Position numbers and translations under genes: made by a program
Shown: piece after piece, positions 31,440 to 43,654 of the stretch
Numbering within the stretch: position 1 is the first letter of the stretch
Layout: each line of letters starts with the position of its first letter
Assembly: GCA_933228895.1 (NCBI GenBank)
Contig: OW121848.1
Coordinates: 84,897,470 to 84,961,469, forward strand
Source: Platycnemis pennipes
Lineage: Eukaryota; Arthropoda; Insecta; Odonata; Platycnemididae
Length of the DNA stretch: 64,000 bases
Reading direction: 5' to 3'
Notes under the pieces: model-generated
What the model was told of the DNA's origin: nothing
The model's database searches: none
Seen by the model: the letters and a program-made list of their open reading frames with translations, nothing else

Positions 31440-32701
31440 GAATGTAGGTAATGATGGTAATGTCCTTACTTTTAATATTATTGATGATGTTCCTTTTAGT
31501 TACAGAGATGCAATGATGAGTGATGAGAGACATGAATGGGAGAAAGCGATAGCATCCAAATTGAACTCTTTAAAAGAAAACTCAGTGTGGAAGTTAGTAC
31601 ATCTCCCTCCAGGTGAGAAAACTGTGAAAAGTAAGTGGGTTTTCGCCAGAAAAAGAGACAGTGAAGGAAGGTTATCAGATATCGAGCTACACTTGTTGCT
31701 AAAGGGTACAATCAAGAATATGGTGTAAATTATGGGTCAACTTTTTCTCCTGTAATAAGACATGATAGTCTTAGATTTCTGTTAGCACTTGCTGTGAAGC
31801 TAAATATGGAAGTATTTCATTGGGACATTGTGACTGCCTTTCCCTATGGTAAATTGAATGAGAATGTTTATATGAGCCTGAGGGATGTGTAAAGAAGGGT
31901 CAAGAGTGGAAAGTATTTAAGCTTGAAAGAGCTTTGTATGGATTAAAGCAATTGGCAAGGAAATGGTACTTTGAACTTAAAACTTCTTTGACAACTAAAG
32001 GTTATGAGCAGTCAAAGATTGAACCTTGTGTCTTTTTTAAGATTAATGGAAATATAATCATAATTGTTGCTATTTATATTGATATTTGATTGTGATAACT
32101 ATAACCAACCAAAAGAGAGGGAAGGTTTGTTGATTGAACTTGTCTAAATTTAAAGTGAAAGACTTAGGACCAGTGAGTTATTTACTAGGTGTAAGAATCA
32201 GGAAGACTGATGATGGATATTCATTGGACCAATCGCAGTATATTGACAAGGTATTGCAAGTTTTCAATGGAAAACTGTAAAGCTGTGTCAATCAACTTTA
32301 GAAGTATGGTTGAAATTAACCAAAGGAGACGAGACTGAAGACTTTCCTTACCAAAGTGTGATAGGGAGCCTAATGTATTTCATTTTGATGACTAGACCTG
32401 ACATAACATTTGTGGTCAGTTATTTGTCTCAAATTAATTCGTGATATAATGAAAGTCATTGGAACTGTGCAAAAAGGGTACTTAGATATCTCAGTGGGAC
32501 CAAAGACTTGTGTCTAATGTTAAGAAAAAAATGGTGCTGAAGATCTGATGGGTTTTATTGACTCAGACTGAGGTGGTGATTATACCAATCGTAAATCCTA
32601 TTCAGGATATTTTTTTCAAGCCCTTTGATTGTCCAATTGCGTGGGCAAGCCGCGAGCAGCAAACAGATGCACTGTCTAGTGCAGAAGCGGAATACATGTC
32701 A

Positions 32702-32772
32702 ATGTCACTATAGTGACATCTAGTGTCACTATATTCCCTCCTTAATAGCTATAGCTATTAAGGAGGGAATAT
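32702..32772. repeat. Two perfect palindromes inside Copia A
   Basis: ATGTCACTATAGTGACAT (18 bp, 32702-32719) and a 42-bp perfect palindrome at 32731-32772 centred on AGCTATAGCT with arms starting ATATTCCCTCC. They interrupt the RNase H region and are foreign to it. Confidence 0.85.
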
Positions 32773-32901
32773 TTCCCAAAAACCTGTAGGTAGCGTGAAA
32801 TTTTACAGAAACCGGTGAAATTTGTACTTGGAACTGATTCTCTTTCAGCTTGTGCTATGGCATCTGAGGATATGTTTCTTATAGATCTAAACATATTGAT
32901 A

Positions 32902-33184
32902 CCCTGTTAAAAATTCCCCATAGAAAATCCCTATAGGGACATGGAATTCCTTATAGGGAATTGGCATTCCCTATAGGGACACCTATAGGGAAATGAAATT
33001 CCTGTAGGAACATGAAATTCCCTATAGGGATTTTATGTTCCCAATGGGGAAATCCATTAAAAATCCCTATAAGGACATGAAATTCCCTATAGGAAAATGA
33101 AATTCCCAATAGGGATTTTATGTTTCCCCATTGCCAATTCGAAGGATCCTTATAAGGACATGCAATGGGGAATTTTTAACAGGG
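32902..33184. mobile_element. MITE with CCCTGT ends and CCCTATAGGG words
   Basis: 283 bp, CCCTGTTAAAAATTCCCC to GGGGAATTTTTAACAGGG, flanked by TA on both sides. Same family as 12290-12565. Inserted in Copia A pol. Confidence 0.88.
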
Positions 33185-33396
33185 TATTCAGTATCATTTC
33201 TCCAGAGACTGTGTATAGCGTGGGGATGTGAATCTAATCCATGTGCAAACAGAGAAGATGATTGCTGATATTTTTACTAAGGCATTAAGTGGCACAAAAT
33301 TTGCTACTCTGCTATAAACCTCTGCTTGGTTAAACTGTAGAAGGGAAACTTGTAATCAGCTGTATTGAATTTCAATGATACGATTAAGGGGGGGGA

Positions 33397-33645
33397 TGAA
33401 ATTAATATTCCCTTGAGTTAATCTCTCATTTAAAGTAAGTACACGTGTGAAGGTTCTCATTTTGATGCTCATTTGTTTCCATTAATGAAGTTATGTACTT
33501 ACGTGGTAACTATGTACTCTATGTTAGTGATTGCTCATAAATAAAGTCAAAAAGAAAAAACTTCACTATCTCTCTTATGAAGTGATTATCAATTTAATCC
33601 ATCTTCATCACCTAACGCAAGTAAAATTAGATCGAAAAACCAACA
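33397..33645 (+). repeat. Copia A 3' LTR
   Basis: Follows polypurine tract AAGGGGGGGGA; starts TGAAATTAATATTCCC and ends CCAACA, 249 bp, with CTTCC after it. Confidence 0.8.
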
Positions 33646-33689
33646 CTTCCAAGTCCCAAACGATTCCAATCCTGACTTCTTCCAGTCTG

Positions 33690-35263
33690 CCCTGGTAAAA
33701 ATTTAGCAGGAAATTGCCCATATTTAGCAGGAAATTGCCCACATTTAGCAGGAAATTGCCCACATTTAGCAGGAAATTGCCCACATTTAGCAGAAAATTG
33801 CCCACATTTAGCAGGAAATTGCCCACATTTAGCAGGAATAGCAGGATTTAGCAGGAAATTGCCCACATTTAGCAGGAATGGCAGGATTAGCAGGATTTAG
33901 CAGGAATAGCAGGACTTAGCAGGAATAGCAGGATTTAGCAGGAATAGCAGGATTTAGCAGGAATAGCAGGAAATTGCCCACATTTAGCAGGAATAGCAGG
34001 ATTCAGCAGGAATAGTAGGATTCAGCAGGACAGTTCTATATACAAATATGAAAATGAATAACATTATCCACAGAAATAACATTTATTATAGTTACTTTCC
34101 CTTATTTGATTACGCAGTGTTCACTGATTTACATAGAATATTACAATTAATTATACAAGCAGACCCACCTATGCAAACTTTTTTTCAAATATTGCTGTGA
34201 CAATACAAAAAAATCGCCATTTTTAACATGTGGGGTGTACATGCATAGGACCTTAGGGCAAATTAAGTGCAATTGTGCTCATCACCATATGCCAAGAGTC
34301 TGGCCAGCACAACGCTCCAAGTTGCTTTCACCTACTATTTTTTTAATGCTGATGAACTTTAATAATCACAATCAGGCCAGTTCACCCTGCAATTTTGTTG
34401 TCTGTTCACTAATCCTCTTAAATAGTTCTTATTTCTTTCATCATCATCATGAAAGACCCAAACTGAGAATCCAACACACACAGCCTCCTCCTCATTTACG
34501 ATTTCAAATAAACTACATTCAGAATCACTAATTTTAATCAGCAAAGTCAAGGACTGCATTTTCTACATTTAACGAGATGAATGAGATGATAGATGATACA
34601 GCAATTCACACTACTTTATAGATGATATGTAGCATTGTAGACGTGTACACACAATAAGTATATTATTATATGCATAGCAACAATTGTTTTCTAGTTGATT
34701 TATCAATAGAAAACACTTGTTGCTATGCTATTTTGAAATCCATTGAAGAGTAATTATTCTGGATACACATTTTCTAGGCTTGAACATTACACAACAATAA
34801 TGTAGGACTTTAATGAAATTTAAATTAAATGCTTACATTTTTACTTGAATGCACTTTACTTGAGTCCTGTTAGAATTCCTGCTAGATCCTGCAGATATTC
34901 CTTCTAATTCTGCTAGGCTCGCTAAATTCCTGCTAAATCCTGCTAAAGTTCCTACTAATCTTGCTAATCCGGTAAAATTCCTGCTAATCCTGCTAAAATT
35001 CCTGCTAAAATTCCTGCTAATCTTGCTAATCCGATAAAATTTGTGCTAATCCTGCTAAAATTCCTGCTGTCCTGCTAAAATTCCTGCTAATCCTGCTAAA
35101 ATTCCTGATAATCCTGCTAAAATTCCTGCTAAAGTTCCTGCTAATCTTGCTAAAATTCCTGCTAATCCTGTTAAATTCCTGCTAATCCTGCTAAAATTCC
35201 TGCTAAAATTCCTGCTAATCCTGCTGGTTCCTTCTAAATTTTCCTGCTAAATTTGTACCAGGG
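33690..35263. mobile_element. Foldback element with minisatellite arms (TTTAGCAGGAAATTGCCC / CCTGCTAAAATT)
   Basis: Starts CCCTGGTAAAAATTTAGC and ends with the near-complement GCTAAATTTGTACCAGGG. The left arm (33700-34030) is about a dozen units of AGCAGGAAATTGCCCACATTT grading to AGCAGGAATAGCAGGATTT; the right arm (34865-35262) is about twenty-five units of CCTGCTAAAATT/CCTGCTAATC. The arms are inverted versions of one AGCAGGA theme. The 840-bp centre has no convincing gene. Confidence 0.82.
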
Positions 35264-35496
35264 CGGGAGAAAACCCCAACCCCAAACTATCACAGCAATG
35301 GTCCCCAGAAAAATTATGCACAAATATATCCTATGTACCAATCCTACCACTTTTTAAAATTATGTTAGGCAAACAACTTTGGAACTTCATTACCTAAATT
35401 TTTCTTTTCATTGAATGCATTCCTACTAGCTGTCACTATAATGTAAGCAATGTCAGTTCATACGTACCTACATTTTTAATCAGGAGGAAAAAAAGC

Positions 35497-37641
35497 ATCA
35501 TCATCATCATTGGTCAACAATCCTAGGATTGGTTTAACACAGCTTTCCACTCGATTCTTCTATCAGCCAACCTTTTCATTGTGACGTAATTCTTCTCTTT
35601 TACATTCTTCACAACCTGTTCCATGTATCTCATACGAGGCCTGCCTTTTCCAATCTTCCCGTTCACTTTTCCCTCGACGATAGTCTTCATCAGGCCATCG
35701 TGTCTCAAGATATGGCCGATTAAGTTTTCCCTTCTTATTTTTAGAGTTGTCGGCAGACTTCTCTTATCTCCTACTCTTCTTAGCACTTCCTCGTTACTTA
35801 CTCGGTCGATCCATTTAATCTTCAGCATTCTTTTGTAGCACCACATTTCAAATGCTTCCACCCTTTTCTTCTCCGCTGCTGTCATCGTCCATGATTTACT
35901 GCCGTAAAGAAAGATGCTCCAAATGTATGTTCTGATGAACTGTTTCCTTACTTCTATGCTTGAATTTCCTGCTGTAAGTAGATTCTTCTTTTGAAAGAAT
36001 GCCCTCTTTGCCTGGGCTATTCTACTCACTATTTCTTTCTTGCTTCGTCCATCGTTGGTTACTCGGCTTCCTAGATAACAGAACTCTTTAACCTCTTCAA
36101 GTTTTTTTTTTCCTAGTTTGACATTGGTTTTCGCCTCTTCTTTCTTGCTGCACACCAATATCTTAGTCTTCTTCTTATTTATCTTCAGCTGATATCTGGC
36201 CATAGTCCTTTCCATGGTTGTTAGCATCTTATTCAGCTCCTTTTCTGTCTCTGCTATGAGAGCGCTATGTCATCAGCAAATCATAGCATACTGATAGTTT
36301 CTCCGTGGATGTTCACTCCAGAACACTTCTCCTTGACTTCATTTATGGCTCTCTCGATGTATACATTAAAAATTACGGGAGACAGTGCACATCCTTGTCT
36401 CACTCCTTTCCTTATTCTTGCCTCTTCACAGCTGGGTCCAGATTTAATCACAGCAACTTGGTTTTTGTACAGACTGTGTATAATTCTTCGGTCATTGTAG
36501 GACACTCCAATTCCCTTCAGAATTCCAAGCATTGAATCCCAATCCACGTTGTCAAAGGCCTTCTCTAAATCCACCAATGCAATGAACGTCGGTTTGTTCT
36601 TCTCCATTCTCTTCTCTATGAGCAGCATAAGAGCTAATATTGCCTCTCTTGTACCCTTACTTTTTCTGAATCCAAATTGATCTTCATCCAGGAACTCCTC
36701 TGCTTTTCGTTCTATTCTTCTGTAGATGATCCTGGTCAGTATCTTCGATGCATGTGTCGTCAGGCTTATAGTCCTAAAATTTTCGCATTTCTCCACTCTC
36801 TTCTTCTTGGGAATAGGAATGATGATGTTTTTCTCGAAATCCCTTGGAATTTCTCCAGTTGAATACATGTCGCAGATAGTTCTGTAGAGATGAGTTAATG
36901 TCTTCTCTCCTGCATTTTTAATTAGTTCGCAGGGATATCATCAATACCTGATGCCTTATTCATCCGAAGGTGCTTACTGCAGCGTCGAATTCCGATCTTA
37001 ATATTGATGCCCCCATATCATCTTTTTCCACTTCGCTTTCCTCTTCAATAGCTTTTGTGCTGAGATTTTTTCCATTGTATAGCTCTTCCAGATATTCTTT
37101 CCATCTCTTCACTTTGTCCTTGGTTTCAATCAAAATTTCTCCATTCTTGACCCTTATGGCATTGCATCTTGAAGTGGTTCCTCACTATGCTGTAGGCCGG
37201 TTCCACCTTTCCAAGTGCAAGGTTGCTTTGTACATCTTCGCATAGATTTTTCAACCACATCTCTCTAGCTTTCCTTGCTTTGCGACTTATTTCGTACCTT
37301 ATTCTTTTGTAGCAAAGCTGCCCGTCTTCAGTTTTCGCATTCTTGTACTTTCTTCTTTCTTCAATCAATTCTAAGACTTCCTCCGTGATCCATGGCTTCT
37401 TCTTGGCAACTTTTCTTCTTCCAAGAACTTCTTTTGCGGCTTCCTGTAGTCCACATTTAATGTTTTCCCAATGCTCTTCCACTGATTTCTCATTCAGTTT
37501 CTCTCCTATTTTGTTTCCCACTGCTTTTTGAAATGCCAGCTTATGTTGAGCCTCCTTTAGTTTTTCTACTTGCCATATATTCTTCTTTGTTTTCTTCAAT
37601 TTATTGAATTTTAGATGAATTATTGCAAAACACCACTTCAT
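35497..37641 (-). mobile_element. RTE-like LINE, 5'-truncated
   Basis: From high to low: 37641-37126 (linker rich in Lys/Glu; KKPWITEEVLELIEERRK), a frameshift, RT at 36868-36281 (IIIPIPKKKRVEKCENFR, EDQFGFRKSKGTREAI, ALVDLEKAFDNVDW, GVRQGCALSPVIFNVYIE), FADDIAL at about 36265 preceded by a stop and followed by a frameshift, thumb and C-terminus 36227-35523 (KEFCYLGSRVTNDG, MWCYKRMLKIKWIDRVSNEE). Short ATG-repeat tail at 35497-35510. Endonuclease absent. Confidence 0.88.
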
Positions 37642-39636
37642 GGTACCTATGTACCAGTATGAATGAAAAACTTTTCCTTTTTTGGGTTACAAGAAATGCG
37701 AGTCCCCAAAGGTTGTCTTCTCAGGAAAGTTACAATCTGCATGTTGAAAAATCCTTAATTGGAGACTCTTGTCTTACAAGTACATTCTGGTACTGATTCT
37801 ATTCAGATGATATGTGTTGATATTCACTCAGCAATACCATGAGTATGTGATCACAAAAAAAGTACACATTTAGTGAGTATAATTGGGCTACGTTTAAACT
37901 TGCTTATCCTTGCTCATCACTGGTAACACTAGTTAACCAAATTTGCATGTTCGTATTTGGTCTTCCAGCACACATTAGATGCCAACTGGAAATTTGAAAA
38001 AGGGGGGAATGGGGAGCTATGGACAGGATACTGTGAGGCACAGGCACAAGGATCAGTCAGGAGAATACATGCATGTGAAATAAATGTGATAAAGGGTGAA
38101 ACGGAGTTTCGCTTCCCTCACTTTTAGTAGTCCACACAGTCTAAAGTGGAGGTCTTACATGAGCAACTATTTTACATGGACCTGGTGAATTTCTTTACAA
38201 AAAAATGTTACCACTTCATAGAGAATTTTTATCAGACAATTCACTATCTGACATTGGCTGAGTTACTTATCATTACAACCATCTCTATTACCCAAAAGCT
38301 GCCATATTCCTTAGGGTAGGGGTTGTAATAGAATAGCTTTCAATGGATTAAGTATTTCCTTCAAAGTCAGAACTTGGGACTGAAATAATTTTACTCACAA
38401 AGCAGTCATACAATAATCATACTAATATATTTATCTTATTCACAAATACAAGGATATTTAATACATGTGGTAACTGCAACAAATATAATGAAAAAGCTTA
38501 TTGTAAAGACACCTCGTTCTAATTTTCCCAGCAGCTCCACATTTTGCTGAAGAGAGAGTGAAGCAGTTCCACTTTTTCTCTTTGAGCCAACTGCTTCTTC
38601 CATTATTGTATAAGAAAATCAGGCTATTGCTTGGGTTCACACTTCAGGACAAGACCTGCTCACCACGTCATAAAAGCAACCAACTATCGTAGCCACGGCG
38701 AAACAAGTCCGATGGCAGATCAAAAAGTGAAAGGGAATCAAAGTCCTTGAGCCAATAGATAAGCCCCTTCACCACCCCATCCCCCTGCTGACCCTTATGA
38801 CGTTGTCACATTCCATGTGCAGCTAGGAGATTCCTCAATATGAGTCATTTTGTATGATTCATATTGTGTGTGAGTGTTTTGAGTGTGATCCGTGTGAGTT
38901 TCTATCTCAATAACATGTGAACATCAGAAAAAGGGAAAGCTATTGCCCTGAAAATGGAAGCAGTAATAATACATTTTTATACTTTAATTCTGGTAAGGAA
39001 TTATCATGGAATAAGAACACATGAAGGTGAAAGACATAGGGCTATTCCTCTCTGAGAAGGAAAGAAAAAAGTAACCAAATTATGACGAGGCGACTGAGGG
39101 GTAGCCACTATGTAACATCTACTCAGCCATGATACATTGAAATTTTGCACGCAATGAAAGCTTTCTTCCCACTCCATTCCTCTCATGGAGAGATGGCGCA
39201 AGTTTAAGGAATAGACGTTGTATGTGGCTGATGCCATGGGATGGGTAGAAACATCATTATGCATTCCATGAATAATAATAATATAAATATAATTCCTTAG
39301 TAAATAATTCCTTTATACAAATAATTCCTTGACGAAGCCTAATAGGTTCTGAAGCAACACTTAAACTGCTTACAAAGTGGTATTTTTGGTGGTACGACTA
39401 AAAAATTGCACGCCAAAAATAATTCCGGAAAACCTTCCATTGTTTGGATCTTCCATTATTTAGAATTCCGGATTATAGATCTCTACTGTATTTTTATCTT
39501 ATTCACAAATACAAGGATATTAATTACGTGGTAACTGCACCAAACATAATGAAAAAGCTTATTGTAAAGTCATGGACAATATTAAATTTGGAATCACATC
39601 AATCAAAGTCACTAAAAATTCTGATAATACCCTTAC
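37642..39636. other. Unclassified sequence
   Basis: No gene recognised. About 80 bp at 38430-38515 recurs at 39494-39570 (TTATCTTATTCACAAATACA onward), so part is a local duplication that may derive from the intron next to the exon 9 remnant. Confidence 0.4.
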
Positions 39637-39820
39637 CTTAGAGTTAAACTGACCAAGGCATAAGAATTGCCTCGTTCTCTGACCCTCAATCATTCCCAAA
39701 GTTCTGCTGAGCCAAAATGGGATTGAATCCATCTGACGAGATGAAAATCCTGGCCAAGATGATAGTCTCAGTACTCTTATGGTTACTATCAAGGTTTTCA
39801 CCGCAAATTATGAGAGAATC
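39637..39820 (-). pseudogene. Frameshifted exon 9 of a third nAChR paralogue
   Basis: Translation gives VLRLSSWPGFSSRQ, DSIPFWLSRTLGMIEG and FLCLGQFNSK, clearly homologous to exon 9, with the donor AAG/gtaagg kept. It is 184 nt rather than 183: an extra base near the start breaks M3, and the acceptor AG has become GT. Much more diverged than copies 1 and 2. No exons 1-8 or 10 seen nearby. Confidence 0.8.
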
Positions 39821-40819
39821 ACGGAAAAAAAGAACTGAAAAGTGGAAAGAATGGTTAGAGTCAAAGCAATAATGACTGTAGGAAAATGTCTGTAACAGTG
39901 AAAAAACTACATATTATATCAAGTGCATAATTATTTACCTGTTTGCACTAGATATTTAAAAAAATGTCATTCGTAAAGAAGTAACCACTTCTCCCTAATT
40001 AATGTATCCCAGTACCAAATTCATACTGCCTATGGGTTTATATATCATATATTTTAATGAAACATTTTTTTCTAAAGACAGTAATGCATTTTAAGGCACC
40101 CTTCATGAGATAATCCCATATTTCTTAGCTAATCACAACATTGTTACACCAGTAATTGTATAATCCTTCAGTTTTATCTGTCCCCAACCAGCAAAATTTC
40201 TCCACTTCCTCATCATAAGATCCTCCAAAGTACACTCATTCACATCAAAACACATCTAGGTACCCACTCCTTAAGGCATTAAGTATATTAATTAAGGAAC
40301 AAGAAGTCATCAGTTATGGGGAGAGGGTTCACCACCTTCATTTAGCATCATTTGACAGAATGGCAAAAATAGAGCAATGTAAGAAGATAGGGAAAACTTA
40401 AGGTCAATTGTGTTACATGACAAGTTGAAGCAATATGTGGGTGGATATCTGTCAATGGTGTTGGTTGTATTAGAGCACCTGGTCTTCCCCCTTTTTATTC
40501 TGGATTAACTCCCTTTGTTCAAAGGTATTTGAATATTGAGCTGATTATTTCTTAGCCAGGATTCAGGATTAAATATTTCATTCTGAGTTGTTCGAGGTAG
40601 CTATGTAATGTCTACTTATAAGTTGTGAAATAATGTCTATTATTTAATATCTTATGCGCTGTGATATTCTTGTGTTTAAATACTCACCTCTCCTACTGAT
40701 GTAGATCTGTAGATACAGATGTATCTTACAATTGGTTTGTCACAGCTATTTGTGACAACTGTCCCTGACCATTGTCATTATTATTAGTTTGTATGTTACA
40801 AAAAATTTTCTGTTCGCAG
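39821..40819. other. Unclassified sequence
   Basis: AT-rich; searched on both strands for other exons of the third nAChR paralogue and none seen. Confidence 0.4.
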
Positions 40820-40981
40820 GTGATTTTTCTTGCATCAACTGGAGGGAGTGATCTACGAAGGTTTGTGTTCCTGGGCATGAAGCGAGTAATAAGCGACTCC
40901 TTGGCTGAAGGGGTATCCTATACAGGAAAAGGTGCTGGTGACTCTGGGAAGCTGCAATTCAGCAGCCTAAAACTGTGCTGA
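40820..40981 (+). CDS. Possible terminal exon of a DUF4806-like protein
   Basis: Acceptor tgttcgcag followed by an open frame to TGA: VIFLASTGGSDLRRFVFLG, SDSLAEGVSYTGKG, LQFSSLKLC. The order GG, a long helix, W/Y-x-G-K and a final LK-C resembles the C-terminus of DUF4806 proteins, which are common in insect transposon-related genes. No upstream exon found. Could be a pseudogene or a lone element fragment. Confidence 0.45.
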   Translation: MIFLASTGGSDLRRFVFLGMKRVISDSLAEGVSYTGKGAGDSGKLQFSSLKLC

Positions 40982-41392
40982 GGGATACACAGTAATGTTA
41001 CTGCATTTTAGTCCTCATTTTCATTTTCTGGATTCACTTAGCATTGTTAAATATTTGTTGTTTGATATTTGTTTCTAGTAATCTTTGTTGCATCAGAGAA
41101 TTTTCACATAAGGCCATGCCGAGCTTTGCGTATGTATAACGTTTCACAGAGAGAGTGGAAAGGCGATAGTGCCGATATCTTTCGTAAAAGATTTCAATAA
41201 AAAAGAATGTACTTAGTCCAAAAACACTCCACCAAGTTTTCAGAAGCAGCATGGAGGACGATTGCCCGAGGGAAAAGCTACAGCGAGAAATGAAAACCCT
41301 GGAGTACAACAAATTTCGCGCCTTAACCAGTGCAAACGCTACTGTGGATGTTGCTTTCTTTTTTCCGCTTAAACATGTCGATCTTCGAACAG
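40982..41392. other. Unclassified sequence
   Basis: A minus-strand ORF at 41312-41034 is open but has no recognised motif; not called. Confidence 0.35.
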
Positions 41393-41500
41393 TTTAGTGG
41401 ATGCCGAAATCGCCACTTATTGTGGATCCACTAAAATTTTAGTGGATGCCAAAATCACCACTTATTGTGGATCCACTAATAGTAGATTTTTACCCATGGG
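41393..41500. mobile_element. Hairpin dimer with GTGGATCCAC words
   Basis: Two tandem units of about 50 bp, TTTAGTGGATGCC ... GTGGATCCACTAAAA, each able to fold on itself. The right end GATTTTTACCCATGGG resembles the inverted CCC..GGTAAAAATC ends of the other small elements. Left end missing. Confidence 0.6.
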
Positions 41501-42869
41501 TGGCTGATCCTCTGTAGATAGTCTCAAGAGCAAGGCGAAGAGTGACCTCCAAAAGGCCCGCATTGCAAAGCTAGAGAGGCTGGTTTCGGATGTACACTCA
41601 TGTGTAACGGGAAGTGTATTTCTGTATGCAGTATTATAGCCAGGGGAGGACGGGAGGGGTGAATGTCACCCCCCCGCTAAGTCTGTGAATGTTTCCATTC
41701 TGAAGTCCCAAATACATACATGAATCAATGTCATAACTTAATTATCAACAATAAATTCTACAAGGTCTACACGTTTGGATCATGGTATATTATGAACAAA
41801 ATACTACATATATAATAGTATGTTAAGTAAAATGCTGAATTTATAAGTCGGCACACCCTAAAAATTTCCCCCCCCCCCCTCACAGAACCCCCTAGACCTA
41901 AAACCTGGCTACGTCACTGTCCATATTGTCTCTCCATTGGGTCTTTTTCCATAATCAATGAGAGAGTAAATTTCCAAACAGTGAAAGCCATTTAGTCATC
42001 ATTCTGTGACTACTAAAAGAATGCTGAGGCTCACATGTCTTCTAACTTTCAAGGCCGTGAACAAAATCGTCTACATGTTTCCTATGCGAATTGAATGGTC
42101 ATACCATAAAAAGGTACAAAGAAAATCGAAAAGCAGAGTGAAGGGGGTTCATCAAGGGGCCAGATAGAAGACTGCTTTTTGATTACTTTGTACCTTTTTT
42201 ACTTAGGCTTACTTCATAGGTATGCTACTAAGAATCAGAAAATGTTGTACAATACATGTAGTGTCTTTACAAAAAAAAGTCCTATTTTGTTAGAAAACTT
42301 AAATATAAAGTTTATTAATTAAAAAGAGCATAATTTAAATCTCCTTTGTAATTAGATCTATAAGTATGATTTTCACCCAAAGTGTGTACCATAAGTGTGG
42401 AGTATTTATAAAATGAATTATGTTTGTTAAAATTAATTTTTTCCCAAGCCTATTTGATCTACCATTACTCATAAGATTATAATATTAATAACATAAAAAG
42501 TACCTATTTTAAAAAATACTCGCTTTTCACTAATCACTCTAGTTATAGCAGGTTTTTCTCGAATATAAAAAAGAACAAAGTTACCCTCTTAGGCCTTAAA
42601 CCACGTAATTTTGTGGCTCAATTAAAAAAAATATTTTATAAACTTTGATTCAAAAGATGCAATTACTAAGGGAATTTCAAGGCTCAGAACACCTACAAAA
42701 TGTCGTATTAAGTTGCATATTTTTCAAATTCCCAGACCCCCTGTTTATATGGGGGTATTCCATACCCCCAGGTGGTGACCCCGGGGTCCCTTTTCAGACA
42801 CTTCTAGATACACCTATGTCCAATCCATCTGGTTCTTCTCTGCCGTAGGGTTTTCCATATTGTCCTTTC
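41501..42869. other. Unclassified sequence
   Basis: Poly(C) run at 41868-41880; GGGGGTATTCCATACCCCC hairpin at 42750-42768. No gene recognised. Confidence 0.4.
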
Positions 42870-42995
42870 TTCATATGCTCTTCGTTCCTCACTTTATCTG
42901 TCCATTTAATCTTCAGAATTCTCCAGCACCATTTTTCAAAGGCTTCAATTCTTCGTTGGCCTGATTTCCCGATGTTCCGTACGTATACGTTCCCT
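42870..42995 (-). pseudogene. Short RTE-like LINE fragment
   Basis: Complement gives IEAFEKWCWRILKIKWTDKV and RNEEHMKKG, matching the C-terminal block of the RTE-like LINE at 35523-36227 (VEAFEMWCYKRMLKIKWIDR) but clearly diverged. Confidence 0.75.
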
Positions 42996-42999
42996 TGTA

Positions 43000-43654
43000 A
43001 TTTAAAGGCAATGAGATGTCGTTGTCTGAATAAAATAAATTAATACATATTATTATAAACTCATTTATTACTGATGTTTGGGACATTACCTTATGATATC
43101 ATTTGTATTTATTCAACCCTAAAGATGTTGCAATCAATATCTTCTTGTTGATGGTGAGTAAATATTGCTTTTCATTGGCAGTAAGCTTGCATTGCTGTAT
43201 TATTTCATTTACACTATTTTGATGAAATATGTAAGTATAACATGTCAGAAATATTTTAAATGTTGACAAATATGCTAATATAAATGGAATTTTTAGCATA
43301 GCAGATCTCATGGAAGATTTCATGATGCTCCTAAGTAAATGAAGAGAATCAAAAACTTCAACTCATAAGTAGGGAAGTATTAATGAAATTCTAATTACAA
43401 TTACATTAAGTCTTAATTGAGCATGTTAAAAACATGTGCAGATATAAGATATTCAGTGTGAAGGAAACTTCAACTCTGAAGAGTGTCAGGCCTACTGTGT
43501 GCAGCATCAACTATATTTCATCAGTACTCTATGCAAAAATTTAAGAATGTGGTATCAGTGGATCTTCTCAGCTACTGATGGGCATTTGGTTTCATGACAT
43601 AAGACATCAAGAGTAAGTTAAAGGTACCAGCGTTCGTGGCAAAAACAATTTCTC
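43000..43654. other. 3' flank of nAChR copy 2
   Basis: Probable 3' UTR and beyond. Candidate minus-strand AATAAA signals at 43113-43108 and near 43068. The 74-codon minus ORF at 43323-43099 has no family signature. Confidence 0.4.

Larger units (their letters stand above)
31440..33320 (+). pseudogene. Copia A reverse transcriptase and RNase H
   Basis: Continues Copia A after Copia B: YRDAMMSDERHEWEKAIASK, WKLVHLPPGEK, KSKWVFARKRDSEG, then frameshift; YGSTFSPVIRHDSLRFLLA, WDIVTAFPYGKLNENVYM, LYGLKQLARKWY, AIYIDI in place of YVDD; SSAEAEYMSMS at 32680, interrupted by palindromes; end near 33315 (ADIFTKALSGTKF). Multiple frameshifts. Confidence 0.87.
19050..33645 (+). mobile_element. Copia A: old Ty1/copia retrotransposon interrupted by Copia B
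   Basis: CTTCC at 19045-19049 and again at 33646-33650 is the target-site duplication. Inside, in order: 51-bp remnant of the 5' LTR, PBS, decayed gag-pol, polypurine tract and 3' LTR. The element is split by Copia B at 21691-31439 and carries a MITE at 32902-33184. Frameshifts and stops throughout mean it is dead. Confidence 0.88.

Noticed and set aside
33700..34030. CRISPR-like spaced repeats
   Set aside because: Units are contiguous and degenerate with no unique spacers, the host is a eukaryote, and the array is one arm of an inverted-repeat element.
41034..41312. 92-codon minus ORF
   Set aside because: No recognisable family, no codon or splice evidence, next to repeats.
43099..43323. 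Minus ORF with a hydrophobic stretch, considered as a chemoreceptor exon
   Set aside because: No conserved odorant or gustatory receptor motif and no neighbouring exons.
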